Source of the DNA: Microbacterium memoriense | GTDB lineage: Bacteria > Actinomycetota > Actinomycetes > Actinomycetales > Microbacteriaceae | Direction: 5' to 3' | Assembly (NCBI RefSeq): GCF_025398275.1 | Contig: NZ_JAODOR010000008.1 | Location: 148,017-212,016 of the forward strand | DNA: 64,000 bases | Shown: one piece after another, positions 44,025-52,775 of the stretch | How positions within the stretch are numbered: the stretch's first letter is position 1 | Layout: each line of letters opens with the position of its first letter | Program-made: the position numbers and the translations under genes | Notes under the pieces: generated by a model | What the model was told of the DNA's origin: nothing | Databases searched by the model: none | Seen by the model: only the letters and a program-made list of their open reading frames with translations

Positions 44025-44462
44025 TCAGTACTGCTGCACGCCGTACCGATCCGGCTCGTCGCCTCGGCGCACGTCGCGACCCGAGAGGGATGCTGCGACG
44101 ATCCGCACGTAGTGGTATTTGAGCGTGGGGATCCATGGCTTCAGTGGCAATTCGTCGGCGGCGCGCACCTCGTCAGCGGTCTCCAGCCGTACCGCTGTCC
44201 CGCGGATGACGACACTCCAGGCATCGGCATCGGTGTACTCGTCGACCTCGAAGAGCACCTGATGGTTGATCGTGAGTTCGGTCAACTTGCTGCCCTCGGC
44301 GGTGCGGAAGACGACGCTGTCCCGGTCGACGGTGTAGTTGACCGGGAAGATGTCGAGCACGTCGCCGACGTGGGTCACGAGTCGGCCGAGCTGCTGCTCC
44401 TTCAGCCGATCCCAGCACTCACGGTCGGAGAGGAAAGTGACGGCGTCCGAGTTCTCGTCCAT
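44025..44462 (-). CDS. Pyridoxamine 5'-phosphate oxidase-family flavin-binding protein
   Basis: 145 residues. A split-barrel FMN-binding fold: CWDRLKEQQLGRLVTHVGDVLDIFPVNYTVDRDSVVFRTAEGSKLTEL, then VLFEVDEY and SVVIRGTAVRLE. The group includes F420- and FMN-binding stress proteins rather than true PdxH. Start at the ATG at 44462, 6 nt after a CATGAT box. Function unknown; possibly reduces or binds a small cofactor. Confidence 0.82.
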   Translation of the reverse strand: MDENSDAVTFLSDRECWDRLKEQQLGRLVTHVGDVLDIFPVNYTVDRDSVVFRTAEGSKLTELTINHQVLFEVDEYTDADAWSVVIRGTAVRLETADEVRAADELPLKPWIPTLKYHYVRIVAASLSGRDVRRGDEPDRYGVQQY

Positions 44463-44468
44463 GCATCC

Positions 44469-44474
44469 ATCATG
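44469..44474 (-). promoter_or_regulatory. Leaderless -10 box of the PNPOx-family gene
   Basis: CATGAT on the minus strand, 6 nt before the ATG at 44462. Confidence 0.35.
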
Positions 44475-44497
44475 GCCCGCCGAGCAGCGCGCCGACA

Positions 44498-44532
44498 GAC
44501 CCTGCACCGGACAAAATGCCCGGTGCAGGGTC
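44498..44532 (-). terminator. Terminator of the gab cluster
   Basis: Perfect 13-bp arms GACCCTGCACCGG and its complement with a 9-nt loop, 3 bp after the last gene of the cluster. Confidence 0.75.
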
Positions 44533-44535
44533 ATG

Positions 44536-45903
44536 TCAGCCGGCGATGCGGATCAGCTTTTTGTTGACGAACTCGTCGGCGGCCAACAGCCCCATCTCGC
44601 GCCCCGTCCCCGATCGCTTGACACCGCCGAACGGCAGCTCAGGGCTGTCGGCGAGGACGATGTTGACATAGACCATGCCGGCCTCGATCCGGTCGGCCAC
44701 ACGGGCGGCTTGAGCGGGATCGGTCGTGAAGATGTACGAGCCCAGACCGAACGGTGTCCCGTTGGCGATCGCGACCGCGTCGTCCTCGTCCGTCGCGCGA
44801 TAGACGACGCCGACCGGCCCGAAGAACTCCTCGCGGTAGGCATCCATCTCGGGCGTGACGTCGGCGAGCACTGTCCCGCCGAAGAACGCGCCGTCGCGGG
44901 TACCGCCGGCCACGAGCGTCGCCCCCTGCGCCACAGCCCGCTCGACCTGCTCCTGCAGACGTTCGGCTGCCGCGAGCGACGACAACGCGCCGAGATCGGT
45001 GCCGTCGGCGAACGGGTCACCCACGGTGGCCGCCGTCATTCCGGCCGTGAACTTCTCCAGGAACTCGTCGTACAGCTCGTCCGCGACGATGAACCGCTTG
45101 GCTGCGTTGCACGACTGGCCGGTGTTGTCGAGGCGCGCCTCGACGGCCGACGACACCGCCGCGTCGAGGTCATCCGTGGAGAGCAGGACGAACGGGTCGG
45201 AGCCCCCGAGCTCGAGCACGACCTTCTTGAGGTTGCGTCCGGCGATCTCGGCGACTGCGGCGCCGGCCCGCTCCGATCCGGTCAGCGAGACACCCTGCAC
45301 GCGGGGGTTGGCGATGATGGACCCCGCCTGGTCATTGGTCGCGTAGAGGTTGAGGTAGGCCCCCTCCGGGAAACCGGCATCCACGTGCAGCTGCTCGATC
45401 GCCGCCGACGATTCGGGGCACTGCGGCGCATGCTTTAGCAGGATCGTGTTGCCCACGAGCAGGTTGGGCGCCGCGAAGCGGGCCACCTGGTAATACGGGA
45501 AGTTCCACGGCATGATCCCGAGGAGGGGCCCGAGCGGGGCCTTGCGGATGACCGCCGTCCCCTCGCCCAGGATGTCGATCGGCTGGTCGGCCATGATCTT
45601 TTCGGCGTTGTCCGCGTAGAACTCGGTGATGTCGGCGGCGAAGTCCACTTCGCCGAGCGCCGCGGCGAGCGGCTTGCCCATCTCGCGCACGATCGTCGCG
45701 GCGAGCTCGTCCCGCCGTTCACGATAGAGCTCCGCCACCCGCCGGATGAGCACCGCACGCTCCGCGACGGACGACGTGCGTCCCCACGTGCGGTACGCCT
45801 GCTCGGCAGCGGCGACAGCGTCGTCCACTTGCGCATCGGTGAACGTGTCGTACGTGGCGAGGGTCTCGCCCGTGGCGGGGTTGACGACGACGTAGTCGCT
45901 CAT
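44536..45903 (-). CDS. NAD(P)-dependent aldehyde dehydrogenase (succinate-semialdehyde type)
   Basis: 455 residues. The catalytic Glu lies in VVLELGGSDPFVLL and the catalytic Cys in NTGQSCNAAKRFIV; the cofactor site is PWNFPYYQVARFAAPNLLVGNTILLKHA. The short length and N-terminus match the YneI/GabD2-like succinate-semialdehyde dehydrogenases. A second dehydrogenase lies 22 bp upstream, so one may act on 4-aminobutanal from putrescine and the other on succinate semialdehyde; which does which is not visible. GGAGAGCC precedes the ATG. Confidence 0.85.
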   Translation of the reverse strand: MSDYVVVNPATGETLATYDTFTDAQVDDAVAAAEQAYRTWGRTSSVAERAVLIRRVAELYRERRDELAATIVREMGKPLAAALGEVDFAADITEFYADNAEKIMADQPIDILGEGTAVIRKAPLGPLLGIMPWNFPYYQVARFAAPNLLVGNTILLKHAPQCPESSAAIEQLHVDAGFPEGAYLNLYATNDQAGSIIANPRVQGVSLTGSERAGAAVAEIAGRNLKKVVLELGGSDPFVLLSTDDLDAAVSSAVEARLDNTGQSCNAAKRFIVADELYDEFLEKFTAGMTAATVGDPFADGTDLGALSSLAAAERLQEQVERAVAQGATLVAGGTRDGAFFGGTVLADVTPEMDAYREEFFGPVGVVYRATDEDDAVAIANGTPFGLGSYIFTTDPAQAARVADRIEAGMVYVNIVLADSPELPFGGVKRSGTGREMGLLAADEFVNKKLIRIAG

Positions 45904-45925
45904 GGCTCTCCGATCTCGTCCCGCG

Positions 45926-47392
45926 TCAATCGACGGGGATCAACGTGTATTTGGTGGACAGGTATTCGTGGATGCCTTCGAGGCCACCCTCGCGGCCGAC
46001 GCCGGACTGCTTGACCCCGCCGAACGGCGCGGCCGCGTTGGAGACGACGCCGACGTTGAGCCCCATCATCCCGGTCTCGAGGCGGTCGATCATCCGATGG
46101 CCGCGAGCGAGGTCTTGCGTGAAGACGTACGACACCAGTCCGTACTCGGTGTCGTTGGCCAGCCGCACGGCGTCATCCTCGTCGGTGAACGTCGCGATCG
46201 CGAGCACCGGGCCGAAGATCTCCTCGCGCAGGATCGCGCTCCCCGCCGCGACATCGGCGACGACGGTGGGCGCATAGAACGTGCCGGGCCTGTCGAGGAT
46301 CTCGCCGCCTGTGAGGAGGCGTGCGCCGCGGTCCACGGCATCCGTCACGAGTTCGTCGGCCTTCGCGACCGCCTTCTCGTCGATCAGCGGACCGATCTGC
46401 ACGCCGTCTTCCGTCCCGCGCCCCACGGACATGGCCGAGACACGCCCGGTCACGCGCCGCGCGAACTCGTCGGCGATCGACGTGTGCACGATGAAGCGGT
46501 TCGCGGCCGTGCACGCCTGCCCGACGTTGCGGAACTTCGCCGCGATCGCGCCGTCGACCGCCTTGTCGAGATCGGCATCGTCGAAGACGACGAACGGCGC
46601 GTTCCCCCCGAGTTCCATCGAGACCCGCAGCACCCCCTCGGCAGCCTGCGCGATGAGCTTCTTTCCGACCGACGTCGAGCCCGTGAAGGAGAGCTTGCGC
46701 AAACGCGGGTCGGCGATGATCGGCGCCGACAGGTCGCCGGAATGAGTGGTGGTCACGACGTTGACCACGCCGTCCGGCAGCCCCGCCTCCTGCAGCAGCT
46801 GCACGAAGAGCAGCGTCGTGAGGGGTGTGAGCTCGGGCGGCTTGACGACGACCGTGCAGCCGGCGGCGAGCGCGGGGGCGATCTTGCGCGTCGCCATCGC
46901 CAGGGGGAAATTCCACGGCGTGATGAAGAAGCACGGCCCCACCGGTCGTTGCGAGACGACCATACGCCCGGTGCCTTCGGGGTTGAGCCCGTATCGGCCG
47001 GCGATGCGCACGGCTTCCTCGCTGAACCAGCGCAGGAATTCGCCCCCGTACGCGACCTCTCCTCGCGCCTCGGCAAGCGGCTTGCCCATCTCGAGTGTCA
47101 TGAGGAGCGCCAGGTCTTCCTTGCGCTCCTGCACGAGATCGAAGGCCCGACGGAGGATGTCGCTGCGCTCGCGCGGCGCTGTCGCGGCCCACGCCTCTTG
47201 CGCCGCGACGGCCGCGTCGAGGGCGCGGAGACCGTCTTCCGGGCTCGCATCGGCGATCTCGGCGATCACATCGCCCGTCGCCGGGTCGTAGATCGGGAAC
47301 GTCGCGCGGGAGGCGGCATCCGTCCACTGACCACCGATGAGCAGCTGCGTGGGCAGGGACGCCCGGAGCGTCTTCTCGGTCTCGACACTCAT
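45926..47392 (-). CDS. gabD: NAD(P)-dependent succinate-semialdehyde dehydrogenase
   Basis: 488 residues, the length of E. coli GabD. LIGGQWTDAASRATFPIYDPATGDVIAEIADAS opens the protein; the catalytic Glu is in VSMELGGNAPFVVFDDADL and the catalytic Cys in NVGQACTAANRFIVH. It oxidises succinate semialdehyde to succinate. Its ATG overlaps the stop of the upstream permease gene by 4 bp. Together with GabT it closes the GABA shunt to the TCA cycle. Confidence 0.87.
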   Translation of the reverse strand: MSVETEKTLRASLPTQLLIGGQWTDAASRATFPIYDPATGDVIAEIADASPEDGLRALDAAVAAQEAWAATAPRERSDILRRAFDLVQERKEDLALLMTLEMGKPLAEARGEVAYGGEFLRWFSEEAVRIAGRYGLNPEGTGRMVVSQRPVGPCFFITPWNFPLAMATRKIAPALAAGCTVVVKPPELTPLTTLLFVQLLQEAGLPDGVVNVVTTTHSGDLSAPIIADPRLRKLSFTGSTSVGKKLIAQAAEGVLRVSMELGGNAPFVVFDDADLDKAVDGAIAAKFRNVGQACTAANRFIVHTSIADEFARRVTGRVSAMSVGRGTEDGVQIGPLIDEKAVAKADELVTDAVDRGARLLTGGEILDRPGTFYAPTVVADVAAGSAILREEIFGPVLAIATFTDEDDAVRLANDTEYGLVSYVFTQDLARGHRMIDRLETGMMGLNVGVVSNAAAPFGGVKQSGVGREGGLEGIHEYLSTKYTLIPVD

Positions 47393-48954
47393 CGGCGCAC
47401 CCTCTTCTTGAGGCTCTCGGGGGCATCGAGCGACAGCGTCTCCCCCCGGAAGAACGCGGGGCGCTTGATCGCTTGCCAGATCATGATGACGATCCCCACG
47501 ACGATGATCAACATGCCGAGGATGAAGACGATGCCGACTCCGCCGATCTCGGCGCCCGATCCGTAGGCGGGATCCATCGAGTCGAGCAGCGTCGTGAAGA
47601 ACAGCACCGCGAGGATGATTCCGCCGATCAGCGGGAACAGGAACGTGAAGAAGACGTTGCGCGTCGAATCGAACCACTGCTTGCGGAAGTACCAGACACA
47701 GGCGAACGCCGTGATGCCGTAGTAGAAGCAGATCATCATGCCGAGCGTCAGGATCGTGTCCCACAGCGTGTTCTCGCTGACGATGCGCATGACGACGTAG
47801 AACGCGGATGCCACGATCGCCGAGATGATCGTCGCGTAGCCCGGGGTGAAGAACCGCGGGCTCACCTTCGCGAACGCCGGCGGCAGTGCGCCGTAGTGCC
47901 CCATCGACAGGAGCGTCCGGGCCGGGCCGACGAACGTGGACTGGAGTGACGACGCGGAGCTCGTGAGCACGGCGAGCGACACCAGGAACGCGAGCGGGCC
48001 GAGGACCGGGCCGGAGAGGAAGAAGAACACGTTGTCCTGGATGTCGGCGTTGCCGAGACCGAGTTCCCCGCTGCCCACTCCGGCGAACATGATCATCGCC
48101 ACCGCGAGCAGCAGGTAGAGCGAAACGATCGTCACGACGGTGAGCGTCGCCGCCCGTCCCGGCGTCTTCTCGGGGTCTTTCGTCTCCTCGTTCATGGTGA
48201 GGGTGACATCCCACCCCCAGAAGATGAAGATCGACAGCGAGAGACCGGCGGCGAGCGCGCTGAATGAGCTGATCGCGAACGGGTTGAACCAGTTGAGATC
48301 GAACGGCTGGTAGTCGAAGCCGTTGCCGCTCATGGCGGTGACGATCGCGGCAACCGCGAAGAACAGCAGCACGGCGACCTGGAAGGTCACCAGCACGTAT
48401 TGCAGTTTCTGGGTGGTCTGCATGTCGCGGTACGACACGAATGTCGCGCCCAGCATGAAGAGCAGACAGACGACGATGTTGATCCAGGTCTCCGCGGCGA
48501 GGTCCGCGATGGCCGGGTTGCCGGTGATCTGCGAGAGGAGGAGGAACAGGAAGTCGACGGCGACGCCGGCGAGGTTGGACAGGACCAGGATCGTCGCGAC
48601 GATGAGCCCCCAGCCCGCCATCCAGCCGACCCACGGCCCGAACGCTCGCGACGCCCAGGTGAAGGACGTGCCCGCGTCGGGCATGCGGTTGTTGAGCTCG
48701 CGGTAGCCGAAGGCGACCAGCAGCATCGGGATGAATCCGACGAGGATCACGGCGGGGATCTGCGCACCGACCTCGGATGCGGTGGGACCGACGGCCGCCG
48801 TGAAAGTGTACGCCGGGGCGATGCAGGAGATACCGATGACGACGGCACCGATCAGACCGATCGTGCCGGCGCTCAGGCCTTTACTCGACAGTCCCCCCTT
48901 CCCGTCCGGTTCGGTGGCGCCGGAGACGAGCGGTGTTGCGTCGGGTGCAGTCAT
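47389..48954 (-). CDS. APC-superfamily amino acid/polyamine permease
   Basis: 521 residues with about 12 transmembrane segments. KGLSAGTIGLIGAVVIGISCIAPAYTFTAAVGPTA is the APC N-terminal signature, and YRELNNRMPDAGTSFTWASRAFGPWVGWMAGW follows. The context (amine oxidase, GabT, GabD) points to uptake of GABA or putrescine. It overlaps its neighbours on both sides by 4 bp (the stop of UspA and the start of gabD). The substrate is inferred. Confidence 0.87.
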   Translation of the reverse strand: MTAPDATPLVSGATEPDGKGGLSSKGLSAGTIGLIGAVVIGISCIAPAYTFTAAVGPTASEVGAQIPAVILVGFIPMLLVAFGYRELNNRMPDAGTSFTWASRAFGPWVGWMAGWGLIVATILVLSNLAGVAVDFLFLLLSQITGNPAIADLAAETWINIVVCLLFMLGATFVSYRDMQTTQKLQYVLVTFQVAVLLFFAVAAIVTAMSGNGFDYQPFDLNWFNPFAISSFSALAAGLSLSIFIFWGWDVTLTMNEETKDPEKTPGRAATLTVVTIVSLYLLLAVAMIMFAGVGSGELGLGNADIQDNVFFFLSGPVLGPLAFLVSLAVLTSSASSLQSTFVGPARTLLSMGHYGALPPAFAKVSPRFFTPGYATIISAIVASAFYVVMRIVSENTLWDTILTLGMMICFYYGITAFACVWYFRKQWFDSTRNVFFTFLFPLIGGIILAVLFFTTLLDSMDPAYGSGAEIGGVGIVFILGMLIIVVGIVIMIWQAIKRPAFFRGETLSLDAPESLKKRVRR

Positions 48955-49850
48955 CGCTGTGACCCTTCCTGGGTGGTGCCGCCCAGGTGGGTCCGAGGAA
49001 CCACGATGACGGGAACGGGGACTTCGTGGAGCATCTTGGCCGCGGTCGACCCGAGGAACAATCGCCGCGGCTGGGCGAGGCGACTGGAACCGGCGAGGAG
49101 CACTTCGCCGGGCTGCCAGTCGAGGTGGGAGACGGCGTCTTCGATGCTGTCTCCGTCGGCGACGACGACCTCCACGACGAGCCCCTCCGGCAATGCCGTC
49201 TGCGCGGCGGCCAGGACTTCGTCCGCCTCGGTCGAGCCGGCGAGGCGGATCGCTCCGGTGTCGGCGGTCGGCGGCAGGTCGACCGTGAGCAACGACAGCA
49301 GTCGCACGGACGCGCCGGTGGCTGCGGCGAGAGCAGCCGCATCCACCATGAGGGCGTCGGCGCCCGGACGCGTACCGACGGCCACCGTCAGTCGGGTCAC
49401 ACCCGTCTCGGCGGCGACCTTGCGTGCACCCCGCGGGACGAGCACGACGGGCACATCCGAAGAGTGCAGGAGCTCAGACGTCGTCGTTCCCAGTCGGTGC
49501 CGGCCGCGGAGACCTCCATCGGCCGCGCCGACGACGATGTGCGATGCGCCCAGATCATCGGCGAGCGAGATCAGGCCTTCCGCGAACGATTCGGCCGACC
49601 GCACGTGCGCGTGGGCGACGACCTCGGCGGGCGTCTTGTCGATCGCCGCGGCGATCCACGCCTGCGCCTGCTCGCGCAGCAGCCGGTCGTAGCCGGCATC
49701 CGGCGGCGTGATGACGCTCCGGCTGTCGGCGGGGAGGATGATCGCGACGTCGAGAACCGCCCCCGTGGCCATGGCGAGGCGCGCGGCGAAGGCCACGGCA
49801 TCCCGGCCGGTCTTGGTCGCGGTGTAGCCGACGACGATGTGCGCGGTCAT
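48951..49850 (-). CDS. Tandem universal stress protein (UspA) domains
   Basis: 299 residues, two UspA domains. The first begins HIVVGYTATKTGRDAVAFAARLA and ends GASHIVVGAADGGLRGRHRLGTTTSELLHSSDVPVVLVPRG; the second begins RLTVAVGTRPGADALMVDAAALA and ends VLLAGSSRLAQPRRLFLGSTAAKMLHEVPVPVIVVPR. Both have the G-x2-G-x9-G(S/T) type ATP-binding loop. It is translationally coupled to the oxidase gene upstream and to the permease gene downstream. Many APC permeases have a UspA neighbour or fused domain, so it may tune transport; inference. Confidence 0.87.
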   Translation of the reverse strand: MTAHIVVGYTATKTGRDAVAFAARLAMATGAVLDVAIILPADSRSVITPPDAGYDRLLREQAQAWIAAAIDKTPAEVVAHAHVRSAESFAEGLISLADDLGASHIVVGAADGGLRGRHRLGTTTSELLHSSDVPVVLVPRGARKVAAETGVTRLTVAVGTRPGADALMVDAAALAAATGASVRLLSLLTVDLPPTADTGAIRLAGSTEADEVLAAAQTALPEGLVVEVVVADGDSIEDAVSHLDWQPGEVLLAGSSRLAQPRRLFLGSTAAKMLHEVPVPVIVVPRTHLGGTTQEGSQR

Positions 49851-51205
49851 GTGCGGTTCTCCTCCAGGATCTGCTGTGCGACCAGACGGCCCATACGGAT
49901 GGCCCCGTCCACGTGCTGATAACCGGCGCCGGCGAGGTCACTGCAGGCGAAGCGGATGGGCCCGACGGGCGTGCGCAGCTCGGAACCGTAGCGGTGCAGA
50001 CCGCCGAGATCGAAGCTCGCCGCATACGCGCCGCGCGTCCACTCTTCCGAGCCCCAGTCGCTTTCGTAGTAGACGATCGGGTTCTTCGCTTCGGGCCCGT
50101 AGTAGTGCGAGAGGGATTCGAGGATCCGCTCTTTGCGCTCCTCGGCGCTCAGGAGGAAGACGTCGTCGGCGTGCTGGTCCGAGACGAAACCGACGAGTGT
50201 GCCGCGTTCGTCTTCGTGATTGGTGTTGTCGTACGCCTCGTGCGACAGCTCGTAGGGGCTGAACGCGGTACCGGAGAGCCCCTGCTCACGCCAGAACGGA
50301 CGGTCGTAGACGGCGTGGACCTTGATGACGAAACCCATCGAGAGGTGCTGGTGCATCTGGTGCTGGAACCGCGGCATCGCCGGCACGAAGGAGATCCGGT
50401 TGTACAGCACGGGGGCCAGCGCGAGAACGGCCTGTCGGGCGTGCACCGTGATTCCGTCGGCGATCGCGGTCACTCCGGCATCCGACCATTCGAGCGTGCG
50501 TACCGGCTGGTTCAGGAAGACGTCGTCACCGAGGCGCTCGGCAAGCAGCAGCGGGACCTGTTGCAGGCCACCCACGACCCGCTTGTCGAGGATGAAATCC
50601 GCGTCGACCAAGTGCGAGTAGCTGCCGGCAGAGGCCGCCATCAGCAACGACTGCAGCAGCGAGAAGCTGTGAGTGGGCTTGGTCAGCATCGCCGAGCCGG
50701 TCGCGAAGGCGAGGTTGCGCACGGCTTCGTCGTCATCGGTCTGCGCCCGCAACCACGCGTCCCATGACACGCTGTCCCACTCGGCGGCGCGTTCGTGCGC
50801 CCAGGGCCGATCCGGGTCGATTTCCGCGACCATGGCGTCGAGACGCTCCGTGATCTCGGCGATGACCTTCTCGGTCTCGGGCGAGACGGGGAACAACTCC
50901 CCCGTGAAACGGTGGGCCACCCCGTCCGGCCCGACGTAGACGCTGTCGCCCTCGCGGTAGCGGCTGAAGGTCTCGAGCCCGAGCTCGGCAACGGTGTCGA
51001 TCAGCGCCTGCTGGTCGGGAGAAACCCACTGTCCGCCGATCTCGAGCATGGCGCCGTCGATGACGTCGGTCCACAGCCTCCCGCCGACGCGATCGCGCGC
51101 TTCCAGCACCGCGACCGACAGTCCGGCCTTCTTCAGCTCGTGCGCCGCGGTGAGCCCCGCGGCACCAGCTCCGACGACGACAACGTCACGGGTGATCTCG
51201 GTCAT
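49847..51205 (-). CDS. Flavin amine oxidase (putrescine oxidase-like)
   Basis: 452 residues. The FAD motif VVVVGAGAAGLTAAHELKKAGLSVAVLEARDRVGGRLWTDVIDGAMLEIGGQWV is classic for monoamine/polyamine oxidases. The C-terminal WTRGAYAASFDLGGLHRYGSELRTPVGPIRFACSDLAGAGYQHVDGAIRMG forms the FAD end. Actinobacterial members with this length oxidise putrescine to 4-aminobutanal. Here it would feed GabT and the aldehyde dehydrogenases. ATG at 51205 with AGGAATCCACCC upstream. Substrate inferred from family and context. Confidence 0.85.
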   Translation of the reverse strand: MTEITRDVVVVGAGAAGLTAAHELKKAGLSVAVLEARDRVGGRLWTDVIDGAMLEIGGQWVSPDQQALIDTVAELGLETFSRYREGDSVYVGPDGVAHRFTGELFPVSPETEKVIAEITERLDAMVAEIDPDRPWAHERAAEWDSVSWDAWLRAQTDDDEAVRNLAFATGSAMLTKPTHSFSLLQSLLMAASAGSYSHLVDADFILDKRVVGGLQQVPLLLAERLGDDVFLNQPVRTLEWSDAGVTAIADGITVHARQAVLALAPVLYNRISFVPAMPRFQHQMHQHLSMGFVIKVHAVYDRPFWREQGLSGTAFSPYELSHEAYDNTNHEDERGTLVGFVSDQHADDVFLLSAEERKERILESLSHYYGPEAKNPIVYYESDWGSEEWTRGAYAASFDLGGLHRYGSELRTPVGPIRFACSDLAGAGYQHVDGAIRMGRLVAQQILEENRT

Positions 51206-51249
51206 GGGTGGATTCCTGTTCTCGCGATGGCGACTGCGCTGGTTGGTGT

Positions 51250-51309
51250 CGAGTGCGCCGGTCAAGGTGTGTTCACGAGCGGCGCGGTCGGCACGAGCCA
51301 GCGCACTCG
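51250..51309. repeat. Inverted repeat between gabT and the amine oxidase gene
   Basis: CGAGTGCGC (51250-51258) and GCGCACTCG (51301-51309), 42 bp apart, in the 111-bp space upstream of the oxidase gene. It could form a large hairpin or two sites for a regulator. Confidence 0.4.
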
Positions 51310-51316
51310 GTGGTGC

Positions 51317-52675
51317 TCAGGCTGCGGCGAGGGCCGCGGCGACGACGTCGAGGCCCTCGTGGAGGAGGTTGTCGCCGATGGAGAGCGGCGGCAGGAACCG
51401 GACGACGTTGCCGTATGTCCCACACGTCAGGACGATGACGCCCTCCGCGATCGCGGCCTTGGCCACGGCCGCGGTGAGCGCGGCATCCGGAGCCTTCGTA
51501 GCGGGATCGACGAACTCGGCGGCGATCATGGCGCCAAAGCCGCGCACCTCGCCGATACGCGGATCGCCGGCCTGCATCGACTCCAGGCGCGCGCGCAGGA
51601 TCTCCCCGATCTCGCGCGCGCGTTCGAGCAGCCCCTCGTTCTCGAACGCCTCGATCGAGGCCAATGCGGCCGCACAGGCGACGGGGTTTCCTCCGTAGGT
51701 TCCCCCCAGCCCGCCGCTGTGCGACGCATCCATGATCTCGGCGCGACCCGTCACGGCGGCCAGTGGCATGCCCCCCGCGATCCCCTTGGCCGTCGTGACG
51801 AGATCGGGAACGATGCCGAACAGTTCGCTCGCGAACATGACGCCGGTGCGCGCGAAACCGGACTGCACCTCATCGGCGATGAAGACGACGCCGTTCGCGC
51901 GACACCAGTCCACGATCGCCGGCAAGAAGCCCTCGGCGGGGACGATGAAGCCACCCTCGCCCTGAATCGGCTCGATGATGACAGCGGCGAGATTCGCGGC
52001 GCCGATCTGCTTGTCCATGATCGAAATCGCGCGGGCGGCCGCATCCGCTCCCGACAGCCCGTCCCGGTACGGGTACGACATCGGTGCACGGTAGATCTCG
52101 CCGGCGAACGGTCCGAACCCGCTCTTGTACGGCATCGCCTTCGCCGTGAGGCCCATCGTGAGGTTCGTGCGTCCGTGGTAGGCGTGGTCGAAGGCGACGA
52201 CCGCCTGGCGTCCCGTCGCCTTGCGGGCGATCTTCACCGCGTTCTCGACCGCTTCGGCACCGGAGTTGAACAGCGCGGTCTTCTTTTCGTGGTCACCCGG
52301 CGTCAGACGGTTCAGCGCCTCGGCGACGGCGACGTAGTCCTCGTACGGCGAGATCATGAAACAGGTGTGCGTGAACTGCGCGGCTTGCGCCGCGATCGCG
52401 GCCGCGACTTTCGGGTGGGCGCTGCCGACGGTCGTCACGGCGATTCCGGACCCCAGATCGATGAGGGAGTTGCCGTCGGCATCGACCACGACGCCACCCC
52501 CCGCAGCAACCGCGTGGATCGGCACGGTGTGTCCGACCCCGGCCGCGACGGCAGCCGCTTTGCGGGCAAGCAGTTCCTGCGACCGCGGTCCGGGGAGCGC
52601 GGTGACGAGCCGGCGTTCCTGCGGCAACGTCGGGCCGCCGAGAGGGATCGTGAGAGTCGCATCGATGAAGCTCAT
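51317..52675 (-). CDS. gabT: 4-aminobutyrate:2-oxoglutarate aminotransferase
   Basis: 452 residues. Class III PLP aminotransferase: LIDLGSGIAVTTVGSAHPKVAAAI, FNSGAEAVENAVKIARKATGR, AYHGRTNLTMGLTAK, IIEPIQGEGGFIVPAEGFLP, IADEVQSGFARTG (the PLP Asp) and VTTAKGIAGGMPLAAVTGR with the Schiff-base Lys. It converts GABA plus 2-oxoglutarate to succinate semialdehyde plus glutamate. The ATG at 52675 follows a TACGCT box by 7 nt, a leaderless arrangement. First gene of the minus-strand gab cluster. Confidence 0.92.
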   Translation of the reverse strand: MSFIDATLTIPLGGPTLPQERRLVTALPGPRSQELLARKAAAVAAGVGHTVPIHAVAAGGGVVVDADGNSLIDLGSGIAVTTVGSAHPKVAAAIAAQAAQFTHTCFMISPYEDYVAVAEALNRLTPGDHEKKTALFNSGAEAVENAVKIARKATGRQAVVAFDHAYHGRTNLTMGLTAKAMPYKSGFGPFAGEIYRAPMSYPYRDGLSGADAAARAISIMDKQIGAANLAAVIIEPIQGEGGFIVPAEGFLPAIVDWCRANGVVFIADEVQSGFARTGVMFASELFGIVPDLVTTAKGIAGGMPLAAVTGRAEIMDASHSGGLGGTYGGNPVACAAALASIEAFENEGLLERAREIGEILRARLESMQAGDPRIGEVRGFGAMIAAEFVDPATKAPDAALTAAVAKAAIAEGVIVLTCGTYGNVVRFLPPLSIGDNLLHEGLDVVAAALAAA

Positions 52676-52682
52676 GCCGGTG

Positions 52683-52688
52683 AGCGTA
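52683..52688 (-). promoter_or_regulatory. Leaderless -10 box of gabT
   Basis: TACGCT on the minus strand, 7 nt before the ATG at 52675. Confidence 0.5.
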
Positions 52689-52717
52689 GGCCGCGACGCC
52701 CGTCGCAGACACCTTCC

Positions 52718-52751
52718 CCGGTGTACATTTTCCACTGTGCGGTATACACCG
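52718..52751. promoter_or_regulatory. Inverted repeat between gabT and the PucR gene (candidate operator)
   Basis: CGGTGTAC (52719-52726) and GTATACACCG (52742-52751) form an inverted pair sharing CGGTGTA/TACACCG, with about 15 bp between the arms. It sits between the divergent gabT and pucR-type starts and could be the PucR binding site. Confidence 0.5.
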
Positions 52752-52775
52752 CGTCCATCACCGACGGAGGTGCGC

